DNA of 60,000 nt, taken from the NCBI GenBank assembly GCA_903813345.2, contig CAIIXF020000009.1, positions 6,010,030 through 6,070,029 on the forward strand, read 5' to 3'. The DNA comes from Owenia fusiformis. Lineage: Eukaryota; Annelida; Polychaeta; Sabellida; Oweniidae. The notes beneath the pieces are model-generated. The model worked only from the letters and a program-made list of their open reading frames with translations, did no database searches and was not told the origin of the DNA. The number at the start of each line of letters is the position of its first letter. Position 1 is the first letter of the stretch. Positions 13,202 through 28,519 of this stretch are shown here, in pieces. Made by a program: the position numbers and the translations under genes.

Positions 13202-13490
13202 AAAATCAAGTCCGTAATTTATTTTGTAAAATGAAAACTCAGTTTGATTTTGTTTTTTATTTTATTATGAAGACTTTGAAAGATGTCGCTTGGGCCAACT
13301 GCTGTGTACAAGTACAACTTCAGAGAATCTCTCTCAACAAGGAAGACCATATTAGGAGAGAATCATTGATGTCATCAGTACCATGGGGCACTGATATTGC
13401 GACTGCTCTTTGGAAGGGAGGCGGGGGGAGGGGGGCGGGGAGTGAACAATGATTTAGGAGTTAGCCTTTTAAAATATATCATTTTGCTCT

Positions 13491-13501
13491 AATAAAATAA
13501 A
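13491..13501 (+). terminator. Poly(A) signals of the 8.1-13.2 kb gene
   Basis: Two overlapping AATAAA hexamers (13491-13496 and 13496-13501) lie 290 bp after the TAA at 13199-13201. This supports the call that 12839-13201 is a terminal exon. Confidence 0.6.
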
Positions 13502-14104
13502 ATCAATCCTATTAGTTATTCATTTGTAGTCGATGACTTGCTCTTTTGATCGGAACGAAATGGATCCAGTATCAAAATGTTCAAGAGAGAGGCATACCTA
13601 GGTTGATATTAGTTATTATGGTTTATAGGGTCTGGATTGAATATTCCATGCAAATATCTATAGCATGCTGGCATATCAGAGAACGTTCATGTACTCTTCA
13701 TTAAACCAGTCTGCCTTGATCACCAAACAGCGTTCATGATGTACAGGGGCGGATACACAATTCATATCATACACGCCCCAAATATTGAAGAGAACACTAA
13801 TCGACTCAATTTTGTTTTGGTAGAATAATCATCTGTGATAAATGTCCGTCTGTGAGAATTGTCCTCTCTCATTTAATCACCCCGATCCATTATCAGCCAT
13901 TACCTAATATGGAGGTGTTTGTATTCTAGATGAATGTATGCCAGAAGAAGGCTGAGAGGGGAAACCATTGGACATTTCTTCCAAGATGTACAGTATATTA
14001 GAATTTGGAATTTAGAATTTATTAAGGCACGGCCACTGTGTTATCAGGGCATGACCAGACTACAATTATACAAACTACATTTATACAGTCACATTTATAC
14101 AGTC

Positions 14105-14460
14105 ACATTAATCTACAAAGATTGTGTTGTAATGGTTGCGATGTTATAAATTTATTTGATTTGTATGACATAATGTATAGGAACTTGTTTTCCTCAGTCA
14201 TGTTAGAAAAGTCCTTATTTAACGTTTGAATTTTATCTAATAATATAGAGCGCTCACTTTCGCAGATTTTGCATCTCATAACAAAGTGCAGCTCATCTTT
14301 AAAACAATTATCTGAACATTTTGTACATTAGCGTTCATTTACATTTTTATTTTTGTATCTTACTGCTTCAATCTCAATAATGAATGGTCACTGAGTCTCA
14401 GCTTTGTAAATAGTTTTCTTTTTTTTCAAAGTTATTTTCAGTAGTGAGAGATTCTTCAAG
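14105..14460 (-). pseudogene. LINE 3'-end remnant with C-terminal Cys/His motif
   Basis: The minus-strand frame contains CTKCSDNCFKDELHFVMRC followed by KICESERSILLDKIQTL, ending in a stop at about 14105. The C-x2-C-x(n)-H-x4-C arrangement with 'DElHF...C...R' is the hallmark seen at the C-terminus of many non-LTR retrotransposon ORF2 proteins. Upstream in the same frame, 'HS/PFIIEIEAVRYKN' resembles the preceding 'IE.GRY' block but is interrupted by stops near 14329 and 14389. The upstream RT domain is not present. It is a 5'-truncated, inactivated copy. Confidence 0.65.
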
Positions 14461-14479
14461 ATGTATATTTATTTGAATT

Positions 14480-17400
14480 TTACATTTTACTATTATTATT
14501 TAGTTTGCTACCAGAGCTTATTTTCAACGTCCACTGATCGTTGCATTTTTTTATGTTAATGATATAGAAATCAATGCAAAATAAGATACGACGTCAATTT
14601 TTCCAAATGGTAATTACTCTAGCGGGAATTATAAAGAACCTGATCTTGCAACAAGACCCTATACCCATCATGATAAACCATGGCATCTAATTTCTTCTCA
14701 GTCCTGAGACGATGTTTCAGGTGAAACAGAAAGATGCTATGAGTATCAGAATACCCTATACCCTTAGGCCTAGACGCCTCTAGTATTGGATGAAAAAGAA
14801 GGGCGAAAGTAAAATGATGCAAACGATCGCGAGTACAAATAAATTAGACGCTATTCACGGATGACATTCCCTAAATCCACCAAAGCACAGTCGGAATCTA
14901 CGTCAAAATTGCAAAAATAGAAACAAGCTAGTTAGATATTCCAAGCTTGCCAAATATCAGCTCTGAATATTCCAAGGTTCCAGCTGAACTAGAATCCCAA
15001 ATGTGCATAGTCTATTCGATAGACTACAATAAAATGGGATTACTATAACAACAAAGCACAATAAAATGAAATAATCTGGGAAATAATACTGTGTATATGT
15101 CTCTATGCACCCGGGTAGTGTAGTGTACATCCTTGAAATAGTTTGACCCAGATGTGAAGCACAAAAGGGAAACATTTGAAAAACAAAGAGCAATATGTTA
15201 ACCCCTATTTACTAGTAATCAAGAATATACAGTGGTAGACACGGGGCGTGAGATATTATTATTATATAAAACCAGCTCACATCCAGTTACTTATGGCAAT
15301 TTGTGCTTTGGGGATTTAAAGATGTTATTCCAATGGGCTTTTTTGTTTATTTTTATGTGTAATGAGGAGACTTACTTTGCAATGTTTTCGTGGTGTTTCT
15401 TGTGACAGCCCATGGAGAATGCAACAATCAGCCTCATAATTAGTCACTGGTCATTTCTGAATACTCAAAACTCCTGAAAATGGAATCAACTTTGGCATAC
15501 TCGAGCATATTTATTTGCTTCACTTGTGTCCGTGAACTAAAAAAAGCAAGATTCATAACAATGTTGACAAAAGTACAAGCGGCACCTTGCAATTGATCAA
15601 ATGTTTTCTCTGCCATTCCAAAGTATTATATCTCCCCGGGTATATCTCTAAAAGGACCTATGCTATCTTGTCAAATAGTGGGGTTTTAGATACAGAAGTG
15701 TGAAGTAAGAATTCTTGTGGTGGGTATTTGTTCACCCATTTGTATATTTCGTCACAATGATGAAAATTGTGGTTACCCTCGTATGATTCTATTTACATAT
15801 AATCACACTACTATACCTAACACCTAGAAATGCATAAGATACTTTGTTTGTCTAATTGGATTGTTTAGTATATTTTTGAAAGTACCTTATCAACATCTAA
15901 CTTTCAACCGATCGACCATTAATAAGGAACAGACAAATAAAAACAAATATATAATCATTTCTAATAAGCCAAATGGGTTGCTCATGAAAGCCAAATGCAA
16001 GGTATAGTAGAGTGATAATGTAACTATCTTGTTTATTTTTCTATGGAAAACTGAGGTATAAACTCGAGACATTTTAAACTGAATTCGAAACAATTTAAAA
16101 AAGTCCATCCGATTAAAATACTTCACTGTTAGATGTCATTTGCATCCAACATTATTGTTTTGCAACTCCATACACATTTTGGAAATACATTATTCGCATT
16201 TTGCAACTTCATACACATTTCATAAAGCATGCCCTGGTATAAATGTAATTGAAAAGCATATTCGCTGTGTTAAGTGCTAAATTAAGTGCTAAATAAAAAT
16301 ATCAATTAGTTGATTAATATTAATGCCAAAATGTACTGATACATAATAGTGATTCCGATATATGTGTCATAATTCCCCAACACATTGGAATATTGCATTT
16401 ATCAGAGTCTCTCTTTATCTAAGCTTATCCAAGGGATAATCCAGACTGTAGATTCTACAATGAGTTCTTCCGTTAAGTAAGAATTCTGTATTAAAGGGGG
16501 GGGGGGCTGCACAATTCAATATGTCATGTTCATTTGATAAAGATATATGACTCACCATTTACATATATTATCTACATCCTCCACTGGGGTATGTCATGAT
16601 AATGATGGAATAATATGATAAAGGATATGATACATTTCTCTGGCTTTTCTAGACTCTATACACCAAACAGCCCAGAGGATCTATTCTCTTTTCTTCAGAT
16701 GAAGAGTCACTTTTGTTATGGACTGTGTACGACTAGTGTGTCTCAAAAATGTGGATGTTTACAACATGCAAGAAAATACCAAAAATGCGTGACACTCTAG
16801 GTCACTCTGACAGAAGATGTACCTACAAACTTATTCGGTGTTTTTCTGAAATTTTAGTATTTTACCAGCGGTTCCCAGATGGCGGGACAGGCATCTGACC
16901 ATCCCATCTCCATTGCCCATTAGAATTAAAATATAAAATACTGACACTAGTTTTGATTGCCTGGTGTCCAACGTTTCCACTTGTAAGACTCTTTTTATTA
17001 CTTGTCTGAAAAAATCAAAGGATCGTCCTATTTAAGCTACTGAGACGCATTCCTCCTCTTTAAAATCAGCTTTCTAAAGCCGAATTTAAAACGAAATAAG
17101 TGCTTGAAATGTAAAAAGTAAAATATTTGAACATGGGACTACAACCTTGATATATTGAGCGCAGACTTATAAAATGCCCTTATTTGGTAATAACACTATT
17201 TCGGATTTTATTTGTCCTTAACCTGATCAAAGTTTGAAGTTGATATGCGTTGGTTAATATATTTTTGATCCACATGACCATTATAAAAGCCTAGTCAATT
17301 TTAGATGAATCCAAAAGGTATTAACTGTGTTTGGAAGATATTTTGAAATTAAACAATTGGTTTAGTTTTTGACATCATGATCAGGTCGTCATGATATCTA

Positions 17401-18060
17401 TTCGCGGGCGTATGTTCCATTACAATGTAAGTTTAGATAGTAATAACGTTTCAAATCAACCCCCTCCCTGGTAAATACCAGCTGGTAAGTAACGCCGTAT
17501 AATATAATGGTTAAACGAGCCTTGTCTTAATAAACCGGCATTGCTGGTGCAAAAACATATAACACGAATGCTTCAGAATAGTTTCGCTAATTTTAGACCT
17601 GTTAATCCCACTACTGACTACGATCTACCACATCTGCACCTCGTAGTAAATCCGACCGATTTGCTATGATAATGATGAGCCAAGCTCAGACCATTAATCT
17701 TACAAATATGGGCATTTGAGGCGGGGCTTAGTTTGACGTATGCCTAATAAGGCGTTGATTGACGTCGGTAAGTGAATGGTTACGTGGACAGAGTACAATG
17801 TTCGGCCAAGCCCTACTTGAAGAATAACATTCCTGAGCATTAAATCTCCCCATGTTTGGGTTTGGACTTTGAACAATAAAACAAACCACATACTGTACAT
17901 ATGTAAATACTTCTACACAAGAAATACAAATTCTTACAATACAAACCTCACCTCCTCCAGTTGAATTAAATGTAAAATAACAACATACAAAAAAGTGAAT
18001 TATGTCTATTATTCAAAGTTTCATCATGGTCATACAGCCTGAATGTCATTAAAAACATGT
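14480..18060. other. No gene seen
   Basis: AT-rich unique sequence with scattered short open frames lacking splice context or recognisable motifs. There is a 12-bp G run at about 16496-16507. Confidence 0.5.
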
Positions 18061-18067
18061 ACAATTT

Positions 18068-19434
18068 TAATATATTTCTATTGAAATATGGCATTTTGTA
18101 GTGATATGTTGTCCACTGTTATGGCACGCTGTAGCATTTTATGTCGAAATATGGCATTTGATAGTGATATGCTGTCCAATACGGCACGGTGTAGCATGTC
18201 ATGTCGAAATGTGGCATTTTGTAGTGATATGTCGTCCACTTGTATGGCACGTTGTAGCATTTTATGTCGAAATATGGCATTTTGTATTGATATGTTGTAC
18301 AGTGGTATGGCACATTGTAGCATATTGTGTCGAAATATTTTGTAGTGACATATTTTACACTGAGTGATATGGTACATTGTAGCATGTCACGTCGAAATAT
18401 GGCATTTTGTAGTGATACGACTACTTCTATGTTGTAGTCATATTGTAGCGTGTTAGGTTGTGTTGTGTTGTAGTGTGGTATATGTAGCTTTTTATATCAA
18501 AATATGGCATTTTTTTGTGATATGTTGTCCACTGTTATGGCACGTTGTAGCATTTTATGTCAAAATATAGCATTTTGTAGTCATATGTTGTCCCCTGGTA
18601 TGGCACGTTGTAGCATGTCATGTCGAAATGTGGCATTTTGTAGTGATATTTTGTCCACTGGTATGGCACGCTGTAGCATTTTATGTCGAAATAAGATATT
18701 CTGTAGTGATATGTTGTACACTGAGTGATATGGTACATTGTAGCATGTTATCTCGAAATATGGCATTTGATAGTGATTTGGTCCAATACGGCACGTTGTA
18801 AGTATGTTATGTTGAAATTTGGCATTTTGTAGTGATATGTTGTCCACTGGTATGGCACGTTGTAGCATGTCATGTCGAAATGTGGCATTTTGTAGTTTTG
18901 TCCACAGGTATGGCACGTTGTAGCATGTCATGTCGAAATGTGGCATTTTTTTAGTGATATGTTGTCCACTGATATGTCACATTGGCATGATATATCGAAA
19001 AGTGGAATTTTGTAGTGACATGTTGTCTACTGGTAGTATGGCATATTGTATACCCTTTGAATTCGTTCAACTTCATTTCTTAAAAGACAGCTTCATCTAC
19101 ATTGTAGCATGTTATGTCGAAATGTGGCATTTTGTAGTGATATGTGACGTTGTCCACTGGTATGGCACAGCATACTATGTTGAATTATGGCATTTTGTGA
19201 TATGCTGTGTACTGGGTATGGCACATCTAATAGCATGCTGTTTTGAAATATGACATTTTTTGTCCATTGAGACGGCACATTGATTTGTAGGATCTTATGT
19301 CGAAATATGGCATTTTGTAGTGATATGTTGTACACTGATACGGTACATTGTAGCATGTTATGTCGAAATATGGCATTTTGTAATGATATATTGTACACTG
19401 ATACGGTAAATTTTAGCATGTTATGTTGTAAGGT
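18068..19434. repeat. 63-bp satellite/minisatellite array, about 20 units
   Basis: A tandem unit of about 63 bp runs through motifs such as gaaatatggcattttgtagt, gatatgttgtccactgg and tatggcacgttgtagcat. Units in the middle and right part carry deletions and rearrangements (for example 18400-18500 and 18985-19100). Because 63 is divisible by three, open frames run through the array on both strands. These are a by-product of the period and not genes. Confidence 0.95.
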
Positions 19435-19439
19435 GTTTA

Positions 19440-20300
19440 GTGTGTTGAAATGCCAGTATAATTGATTTTGTTGCGGAGTGGCAATGCTGTAGGCCTGTTG
19501 TCTTGTATTTGCAATTGTGTTTTTGATCAATGTCGCCGTAAGTCGTGTGTTGACTTGTGTTGTCATCAGTTGTGTTTACCTGTGTTGCTATTATATTGTT
19601 GTGATGTGTGCTGAACTACTAGTTGTAATTGTTACTTAGATTTTTAATGATAGCTTGTGTTCTTGTTGTATTGACCGTTGTTTGGCAGTGTTGTATTTAT
19701 TTTGTTAACCTGTGTTCTTATTTTGATGATTTGTGTTACTTGTGTAGTTATTGTTGTGTAATATATTGCTACCATATTGACCTATGTTGTCATTGTGTTG
19801 ACCTAGCCTGTGTTCCTATTGTGATGGTTTGTGTAGTTATTGTTGTGAAATATGGTGTTACCATATTATGTGTTTTTACCTTGTTCGACTGTGCGGTGTT
19901 TTATGTTGACACATAAGTTGTAATTGTGTTAACCTGTGTTGTTATTGTGTATGCTGTCATTGTGCCGACCTGTTTTCATTTTGTGAATTCATGTTGACCT
20001 ATGCTGACATTGTGTTGACCTGTGTTGTTATTGTGATGATTTATGTAGTTATTGTTGTTAAAAATAAATATGTTGTTACCATACCATATTGACCTGTGTT
20101 TTTATTGTGTTGGACTGTAGTTGATTGTCATTGTGCTGTTATTGTGTGGATTTATGTTGATATTGTATTGACCTGTGTTGTTATTGTGCATTTATGTTGA
20201 ACTATGCTGTCATTGTGTTGACCTGTGTTGTTATGTGCGTGATGATTTATGTTGTCATTGTTGTGAAATATGTTTCTACCATATTCCCTGCCTGTGTTGA
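19440..20300. repeat. Degenerate TG-rich repeat tract
   Basis: About 860 bp of degenerate units built from 'ttgacctgtgttgttattgtg' variants (TGTGTT, ATTGTG, GACCTG). It directly abuts the 63-bp array and is nearly free of GC-rich sequence. No clean period; probably an old, eroded minisatellite. Confidence 0.8.
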
Positions 20301-21130
20301 TGTTGTGTTAAAGATTGTTTTATGTTTACATTCGTTTTCATTTTGTTGACCTTTGTATATCATAATTTGATGAACTGCGTAATCGTGATGATTTGTTGAC
20401 GAGTTGTACATGTGCTGAGTTTTGCCTCTGAGCTGTGCTGGACTCGTCACTATTAATCGTTGTCTTATAAATCAATATAAATGATTACTTTTTAACAATA
20501 TGTCACCAAAAATCATATGTCATCATATCTATATATAGGATCCAAATCTTGTATTGTATTTTATTTCAATCATGAATTATAATCTAACATGTGTCGTTAT
20601 TATCATTCAATCGGTACATGATGTGGTCATAACTGTCCAGCGGGCATAATTGAGTATATTGAGTTTTTATCAACCTGTTTTTCACGAATAGTTACACTCC
20701 CCTCCATAGTTGTGGAACTATCAAAGCCTGATTGTGTCTGAATCTCATAGAATAGTTCGAAAATTTCGACATTTATGGAGTGGGTCTGAATGTACGTGCC
20801 CTACTATTTGAGTGTAGGAGGTAACTGACTGATGTCGTATGTTCTTAATTTTTTGGCGTAACGCTGGGACGTGCTTACCCTCCTACAGGGTAAAATGATT
20901 TTGCTATTTTAAAAGAGAGTTTCATCTGCCTTATGTACTAGACTCGGGGCTGGGCATGGTAAAATGCACAAGCGGCAACGTAATAAAACAAATAAGCCAA
21001 AATCCTAAGATTGCAATAATTTTTTATGAAGCAGCTAATATGTGCAATACCTGCCTCCCCCCAACCACTTACATGCACACCTATATTTCATACATGAGAT
21101 AAATTTGATAGAAATAATATAAGAGATTTG
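20301..21130. other. No gene seen
   Basis: Unique sequence; it contains one inverse match (near 20694) to the 12.7-kb tandem unit. Confidence 0.5.
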
Positions 21131-21199
21131 GCACAAGACTAAGGTACGGCTGGCTGGGGGGGGGGGTGAAAGGTGAAAGGGGAACAAGACTAAAGTACA

Positions 21200-21390
21200 C
21201 TTGGGAAAGGGGTAAGTAAAAAGAAAATGCGAGCAAAGCGCATCATACCCACATCATAATACACACGAGGGAGGGGGTAAATAAAAAGAAAATGTGAGCG
21301 AAGCGCATCATACCCACATCATAATACACACGAGGGAGGGCCCGGGGGGGGTAAATAAAAAGAAATGCGAGCGAGGAGCATTCCAATGGG
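21200..21390. repeat. About 66-bp tandem repeat, 2.5 copies
   Basis: Copies contain 'gtaaataaaaagaaaatg', 'gcgcatcatacccacatca' and 'taatacacacgagggag'. The third copy is truncated. It is G-rich at the junctions. Confidence 0.85.
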
Positions 21391-22055
21391 GGGGGAGTAA
21401 AACAAAAATGAGACCAAGACTTGATACAAGACAAAAGATACACACGATAAGTAAATAAAAAAATATTAGGGGCTTAATGCAAGAGTAACTACAACTCCAA
21501 ATAAAGACAGTTCTTTGCTACAGTAGTGTACATTGGCCTACAGTTCTTGCAAGCAGGCCGAGTTCTATTCTAAGAGTATAATATTTATAAATCCTGTGAA
21601 GCTGCAGCATAAGATAAGATCTCACCGAGTCTGATCCAAAGCATTAGATATGAAGGATTAGTAGTGGGGATTAGGTGTTTTGAATTTCAACCCGAATAAC
21701 ACCTGGTTCCCTTACATGTATGTGCATATATACATTATGATATTCTTCATATTGTAAGCAAGATCGAAGATCAAGCGAAAGATGACTATATCAGTATGAT
21801 TCTGGCAAATTTCATATATAGATTGGACAACCAAGGCTAAAAGATAGGATATAGTGATTATAGCATAACCATATCCATCCCGGGACAAAAAATGAATTCT
21901 TATTTTCATGAAGTCTGTCCCCACACTGCTCACCCCTCTCCCCCAGTATATATTTCCCCGTGGAAAGTATTGGCGGAGAGGAGCACACACTTGAATGGAA
22001 TAGTTGCAGGTACTTTTCATATATAAATGAGTTATGTAGGTAAACATTCGGGCAT

Positions 22056-22238
22056 CAGGCCCGTAGCCAAGGGGGAGGGGGGTTCGATGGGTCCTCCCGG
22101 CCAAAAAAATCTTTCAAAATCATGCAGTTTTCACCATTCTGAGCACTTTTTGGCCATTTTAATGATATGTCACAAGTGAACCCCCCTGGAATTTTTCAAA
22201 AAGTGAACCCCCCTTGTCAAATCCTGGCTACGGGCCTG
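22056..22238. mobile_element. MITE, CAGGCCCGTAGCCA termini, copy 2 (183 bp)
   Basis: Perfect terminal inverted repeats: CAGGCCCGTAGCCA at the left and TGGCTACGGGCCTG at the right. It is flanked by GGCAT on both sides (22051-22055 and 22239-22243). The interior is shared with the copy at 6555-6754. This copy is better preserved and defines the family ends. Confidence 0.93.
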
Positions 22239-22690
22239 GGCATTGAATAAACGAACGTCTGTGTTTTTGACCAAGACTTTTGCCCTCTATTTCAAATTCA
22301 GTTTTGCATAAAATTCTCCTACCATCCACCCGCACTCCACAACCTCCTTACAAAATTTACTACCCAGGTACGGCGTTATATGCGGGTTAAAATAGTCTTG
22401 CTCAAGCCCTTGTGACACAAGTTGTTTAAGTAGATAGTCCAGGGTCTTGAAGCAAGACTAGTGTAAAAATATAAGTTTTGTTTGAGGGGTATGGCCATTT
22501 AACCCCCTCCTCTTTATACCTAGGAAGGGGGATTAAAACGGGTTAATTTCAGGAAAATGAAAAATGTTTGATTCATATTTCCTAGCCAAAATGTGTAATA
22601 AATGTTTCATAATTTTTTTCTTCAATATCTAACTTTGGAAAAACTTTCAAATCGATGAAACTGGGAACGGTATATAAGCAACACAATTTA

Positions 22691-24150
22691 TTAGCAATCG
22701 GTCACGTCAATACACGTCACTTTTTTGTCCGGTTGACCCAATAAATCACCAAACAGATAGCCAAGTTCTTCAAGATGACTTAATTCATATCCAAATGTGG
22801 TCCCAGAAATGGGGACTAACTTTCGCACCACAAAAAAGTCACGAGTTGATCTTTAAAACAAATAGACCAATTGAGAGAACATATCCTAAGTTTGTTTTCA
22901 ACGACACTCCAATAGATCAAATTAAACATCATAAGCACCTCGGGCTAATTCTTGATGAAAAGTTAACTTTCAAAACCCATATTGAATATCTAGAAGGTAA
23001 GGTTCAAAAATTATTAAATCCACTTATGGCACTTAAGCATAGATTAAATTCCAAACACCTGGAAAAAATTTACTCTTCCTTTATCCTGTCACATCTGGAC
23101 TATTGCGATATCATTTATGACGCTGCTCCAGCTACCAGCCTAGCCCAGTTAGACAAGCTACATTATAGGGCAGCTGTTATTTGTTCTGGTGTTATGCAAG
23201 GAGCAAGCACAGAAAAAACCCTTGAAATATTAAATTGGGATAATCTTCAAAATAGACGGGATGAACATAAATTGCGCGTTATGTTCAAGATTCAAAACAA
23301 TTCGGCACCATCTTACGTTAAACGGATTTTCGAACGATATAAATCACCTCAGACGCGAGTTCTTAGAACAACCAACGACTACAAATTACCAGCCTCCATT
23401 AGTAAAAAAATGGAAACGGGAACAGTTTGCTCAATGATAACCTTGTGGAACCGTCTTCCTAGAGACCATAAGGAAACAAACAGCTTCTCACTTTTCAAAA
23501 AACAACTAAGCGATCATCTCACTAATAACATGGAACCTACAATTTCAACCTCCTACATACAGAATCTTGATAGAAAAGACGAAATTATACTAAATAAGAT
23601 AAGAGTAAATCGATATTTTAAATCCGATCTTTTTGACCATAATTTCTCTTTCATTAACGATCCATATTGTGACTGTGGAGCTCGAGAGACAGCACAACAT
23701 AAACTCTTGTCCTGCCCTCTGAGAGAAACAAATGCGCTAGCGGTGGTTAAACGTGAACTAAACTTAGATGTTACCAAATACAAAACATTAAAAAATAAGA
23801 CAAATTTCCTACTTTTTGGCGACAAGGATCTGACAAATGAAAACAATTCCAAAATCTTTAAGGCAGTTATAAATTTTATTAAACACAATTAAACAATCAA
23901 AACAGTAATTCAATTTCAGGGCACCAACGGGGGTACAGGCAGGCAGTAAAACAGATTGTATTTGAATTTTATATATTTTTATACTAACTATGAATATGAC
24001 TCAATTACATTATATTGTATTTAAATTCACTTAAAGCGGCAGTTGAAATGCCCTTTATGGGCGATTACGCCGTGATTACAATGTAAATTTATTTAATGAT
24101 TTAAAGAAATAAATGAGTATTTATTAAAAAAAAAAAAATTAGCAATCGGT
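22691..24150 (+). mobile_element. 5'-truncated LINE insertion with 12-bp TSD and A-tail
   Basis: The direct repeat TTAGCAATCGGT flanks the insertion at 22691-22702 and 24139-24150. The insertion ends in a run of 13 A. These are the signatures of target-primed reverse transcription, seen directly. The inserted body (22703-24138, about 1.44 kb) carries the C-terminal part of ORF2 and a short 3' UTR. The left junction lies at the point where an ORF2 frame would enter the catalytic FADD block of the RT domain. The frame resumes with TSLFCPVD, so the catalytic aspartates are missing. Confidence 0.93.
22711..23892 (+). pseudogene. LINE ORF2 C-terminal fragment (RT thumb + CCHC), intact frame
   Basis: An uninterrupted frame of about 390 codons runs from just inside the truncated 5' end to a TAA at 23890-23892. 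Recognisable non-LTR features, in order: QMWSQKWGLTFAPQKSH (the RT 'W...N..K' region); HLGLILDEKLTF.THI (RT block 'LGv.lD..L.w..HI'); SFILSHLDYCDIIYD; TLWNRLP with a following 'nSf..FK..L'; and a C-terminal CDCGARETAQHKLLSCPLR zinc-binding-like motif. The lack of internal stops implies a young insertion, but without the catalytic residues and endonuclease domain it cannot be an active RT. The clade is not assigned. Confidence 0.9.
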
Positions 24151-24575
24151 GTAAGGCCCCGGGTGTAGCTCACTTACTTTTTGCTTACTTTGGCACGAAA
24201 GTTTGAGAATATTGTTCAGAATTTTGGAAAGTCATTCAATCAGCTTAAAACACATAATACTATATATAAAACCGAAGGGTGCATGTTAGTAAATAAAAAA
24301 GCAATGGGCAAAATGACAAGATCCCTGGATCACGAACAATCATGTCTGCACGTTTATGTAAATAAAGACATCAGGTATTAAATATTTTCATTGACCTGGG
24401 ATGACCACCCTGTTGTGATAGGCAAAGCATTAGGGGATATAACCATGGGATCAAATGTTAAATTGATTTGATAAGTTTTACATAAACCTTGCTATTTTTG
24501 AGTATTTCATTAAGCCTATTGGCTCAGTGCAGAGTAAGGATAATATAGTTTCTCTTGAGTACATTTTAGATTCTG

Positions 24576-24752
24576 CACTGGCGGATCTGGTGAGGGGGGG
24601 GGGCTTATTTTTTAATTTCAGGCCAAATTTTGAAGAAAATGGTCCTCAAAATTTCAGAATTTGGGCCCACTTTTGGGTTTTAGGGACCCAATTTTTTTCT
24701 CTGACCTTAAATCCCCCCCCCCCCTTGTTGGTTCCTAGATCCGACGCCCCTG
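24576..24752. mobile_element. MITE, CA..GGCG(TCG)GATCT termini (177 bp)
   Basis: The left end is CACTGGCGGATCTGG; the right end inverted reads CAGGGGCGTCGGATCTAGG. It is flanked by TTCTG on both sides (24571-24575 and 24753-24757). Internal G10 and C11 runs lie near the two ends. It has no coding capacity. Confidence 0.75.
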
Positions 24753-24759
24753 TTCTGTC

Positions 24760-25980
24760 TGAGTGGTTGAGGGCAATGTTTGTCCATGTTCTAGAATATT
24801 ATTACTTTGTGACTTTAATATGAGTATTTATGGCCTAAGATGATAAAAAATCTCATTAAGAAAAGTACTCTCTAAAAATAAATGCCTCTTAAAATTAATT
24901 TTCTTTAATTTAGACCGATGGTATTCGTCCTCCTAGTTGATAATTTCTTCGAACATGTTTTTATCAAAATTAAATAATAAGAATAATTCCTTTAAAGGCA
25001 TTTACAATGCTTATAATTGTGTTTATTAGCTTTTCTTCGAAATGACTAATAAAATATAATCACATGTAATAGACAAATGCCTCGTATTTAATGCACACAA
25101 CTATTTGTTGTAAGTTATGACTTGTTTCATTTTGATTCGACGAGAAAAAACAGAAGACTTCCTACATTCAGTCACTTCCCAGTGTCTTATGTATGTAAAT
25201 ACACATATCATTGTTGAAATCTTTTGAAATGTCAACAACTTCCTTAACGCCATCATGACTAATGATTCAAAACTGCGATTCAGTTCTCCGATCAGGTACT
25301 GCGCAAAGATTTCTTGACAGGAATACAGGAAATAGTTTACTATTAGTGGATCACAACACGACTCTTAATGCAAATGATCTTGCAAAAACGTTTACACTTT
25401 TGTTTTGATTAAACTCAATTTTAACATTTCTTTCATTCCACGTGTTAGAGAATCAGGAAGTGTTTACAAACATTTCTTTCACTTTCGCTTTTTGGACGAG
25501 TTCAACGTCCTAACACCCCTTCCTAAAGACAGGCATTTTATATGAATTGGAATATTGAATCAGAATTATGTTATACGAACAATTAGTAATGTAGTTTTAT
25601 GACATTTCTTACCCATTGTAGCATTGTAAGCTGCAAATCAATTTAGTTTGTAGATTTTCAATAGAAATCTTTGCAGAAAATGTCCCGACACCCCTCCTTT
25701 TTACATTTACTCTTGTCCGGCCCGGTTTACACATATGCATGAAATAGTAAAAACCGGTAGATACTTATCGGTGAAAATAAATAAAAGTACATCTCATCTA
25801 AACCAAAGAGTGGCCAACAAATATTACCAGAATCCCTAAGCAAAAGTATGAGCAAAATTTCATGAGAAACTATCTGAAATGTGATGGCAAATTCTGGTTT
25901 GTTAAAAGATTGTGAAAATATTATACATGTTTCGGGCTCCGACCTTTGAACCCAGAACTCGACTGATTCAGTGTTTGTTG
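24760..25980. other. No gene seen (upstream of actin)
   Basis: AT-rich sequence with no recognisable coding feature. It precedes the actin promoter elements. Confidence 0.5.
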
Positions 25981-25982
25981 TG

Positions 25983-26112
25983 CCATATATGGAAAGTAAG
26001 ATGGAGTCATGCATAAGGCTTACCATATATGGGATATGATGTGCCGTATATGGGCATGATTCACTGGTAAACGCCGTTTTTCGTGGAACACGAGGTATAA
26101 GATCGATATAAG
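25983..26112 (+). promoter_or_regulatory. Actin promoter: three CArG boxes and TATA-like boxes
   Basis: Two perfect CArG boxes, CCATATATGG, lie at 25983-25992 and 26023-26032. A one-mismatch copy, CCGTATATGG, is at 26044-26053. Start-to-start spacings are 40 and 21 bp, roughly four and two helical turns. TATAAG occurs at 26096-26101 and again at 26107-26112, about 110-130 bp before the ATG. Serum response factor binds CC(A/T)6GG and controls actin genes across animals. That is established knowledge; use of these sites here is inferred. Confidence 0.8.
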
Positions 26113-26199
26113 CAATCTACTCTGCCCTGACCGTTATCAGTTTTTCTGAGAGACCACAGTGTACAGAGCTCATAGAGCAGAATTTTACTTTTCGTGTAA

Positions 26200-28519
<2,320 letters not shown>

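Noticed and set aside
13745-13795. Possible further CAGGGGCGGAT-type MITE end
   Set aside because: Only one terminus is visible; no matching inverse end or target duplication nearby.
18068-19434. CRISPR-like regular repeats
   Set aside because: Units are contiguous tandem repeats without unique spacers, in a eukaryotic context.
18078-19566. Several 85-157 codon repetitive frames
   Set aside because: By-product of the 63-bp satellite period; no start or stop conservation between units.
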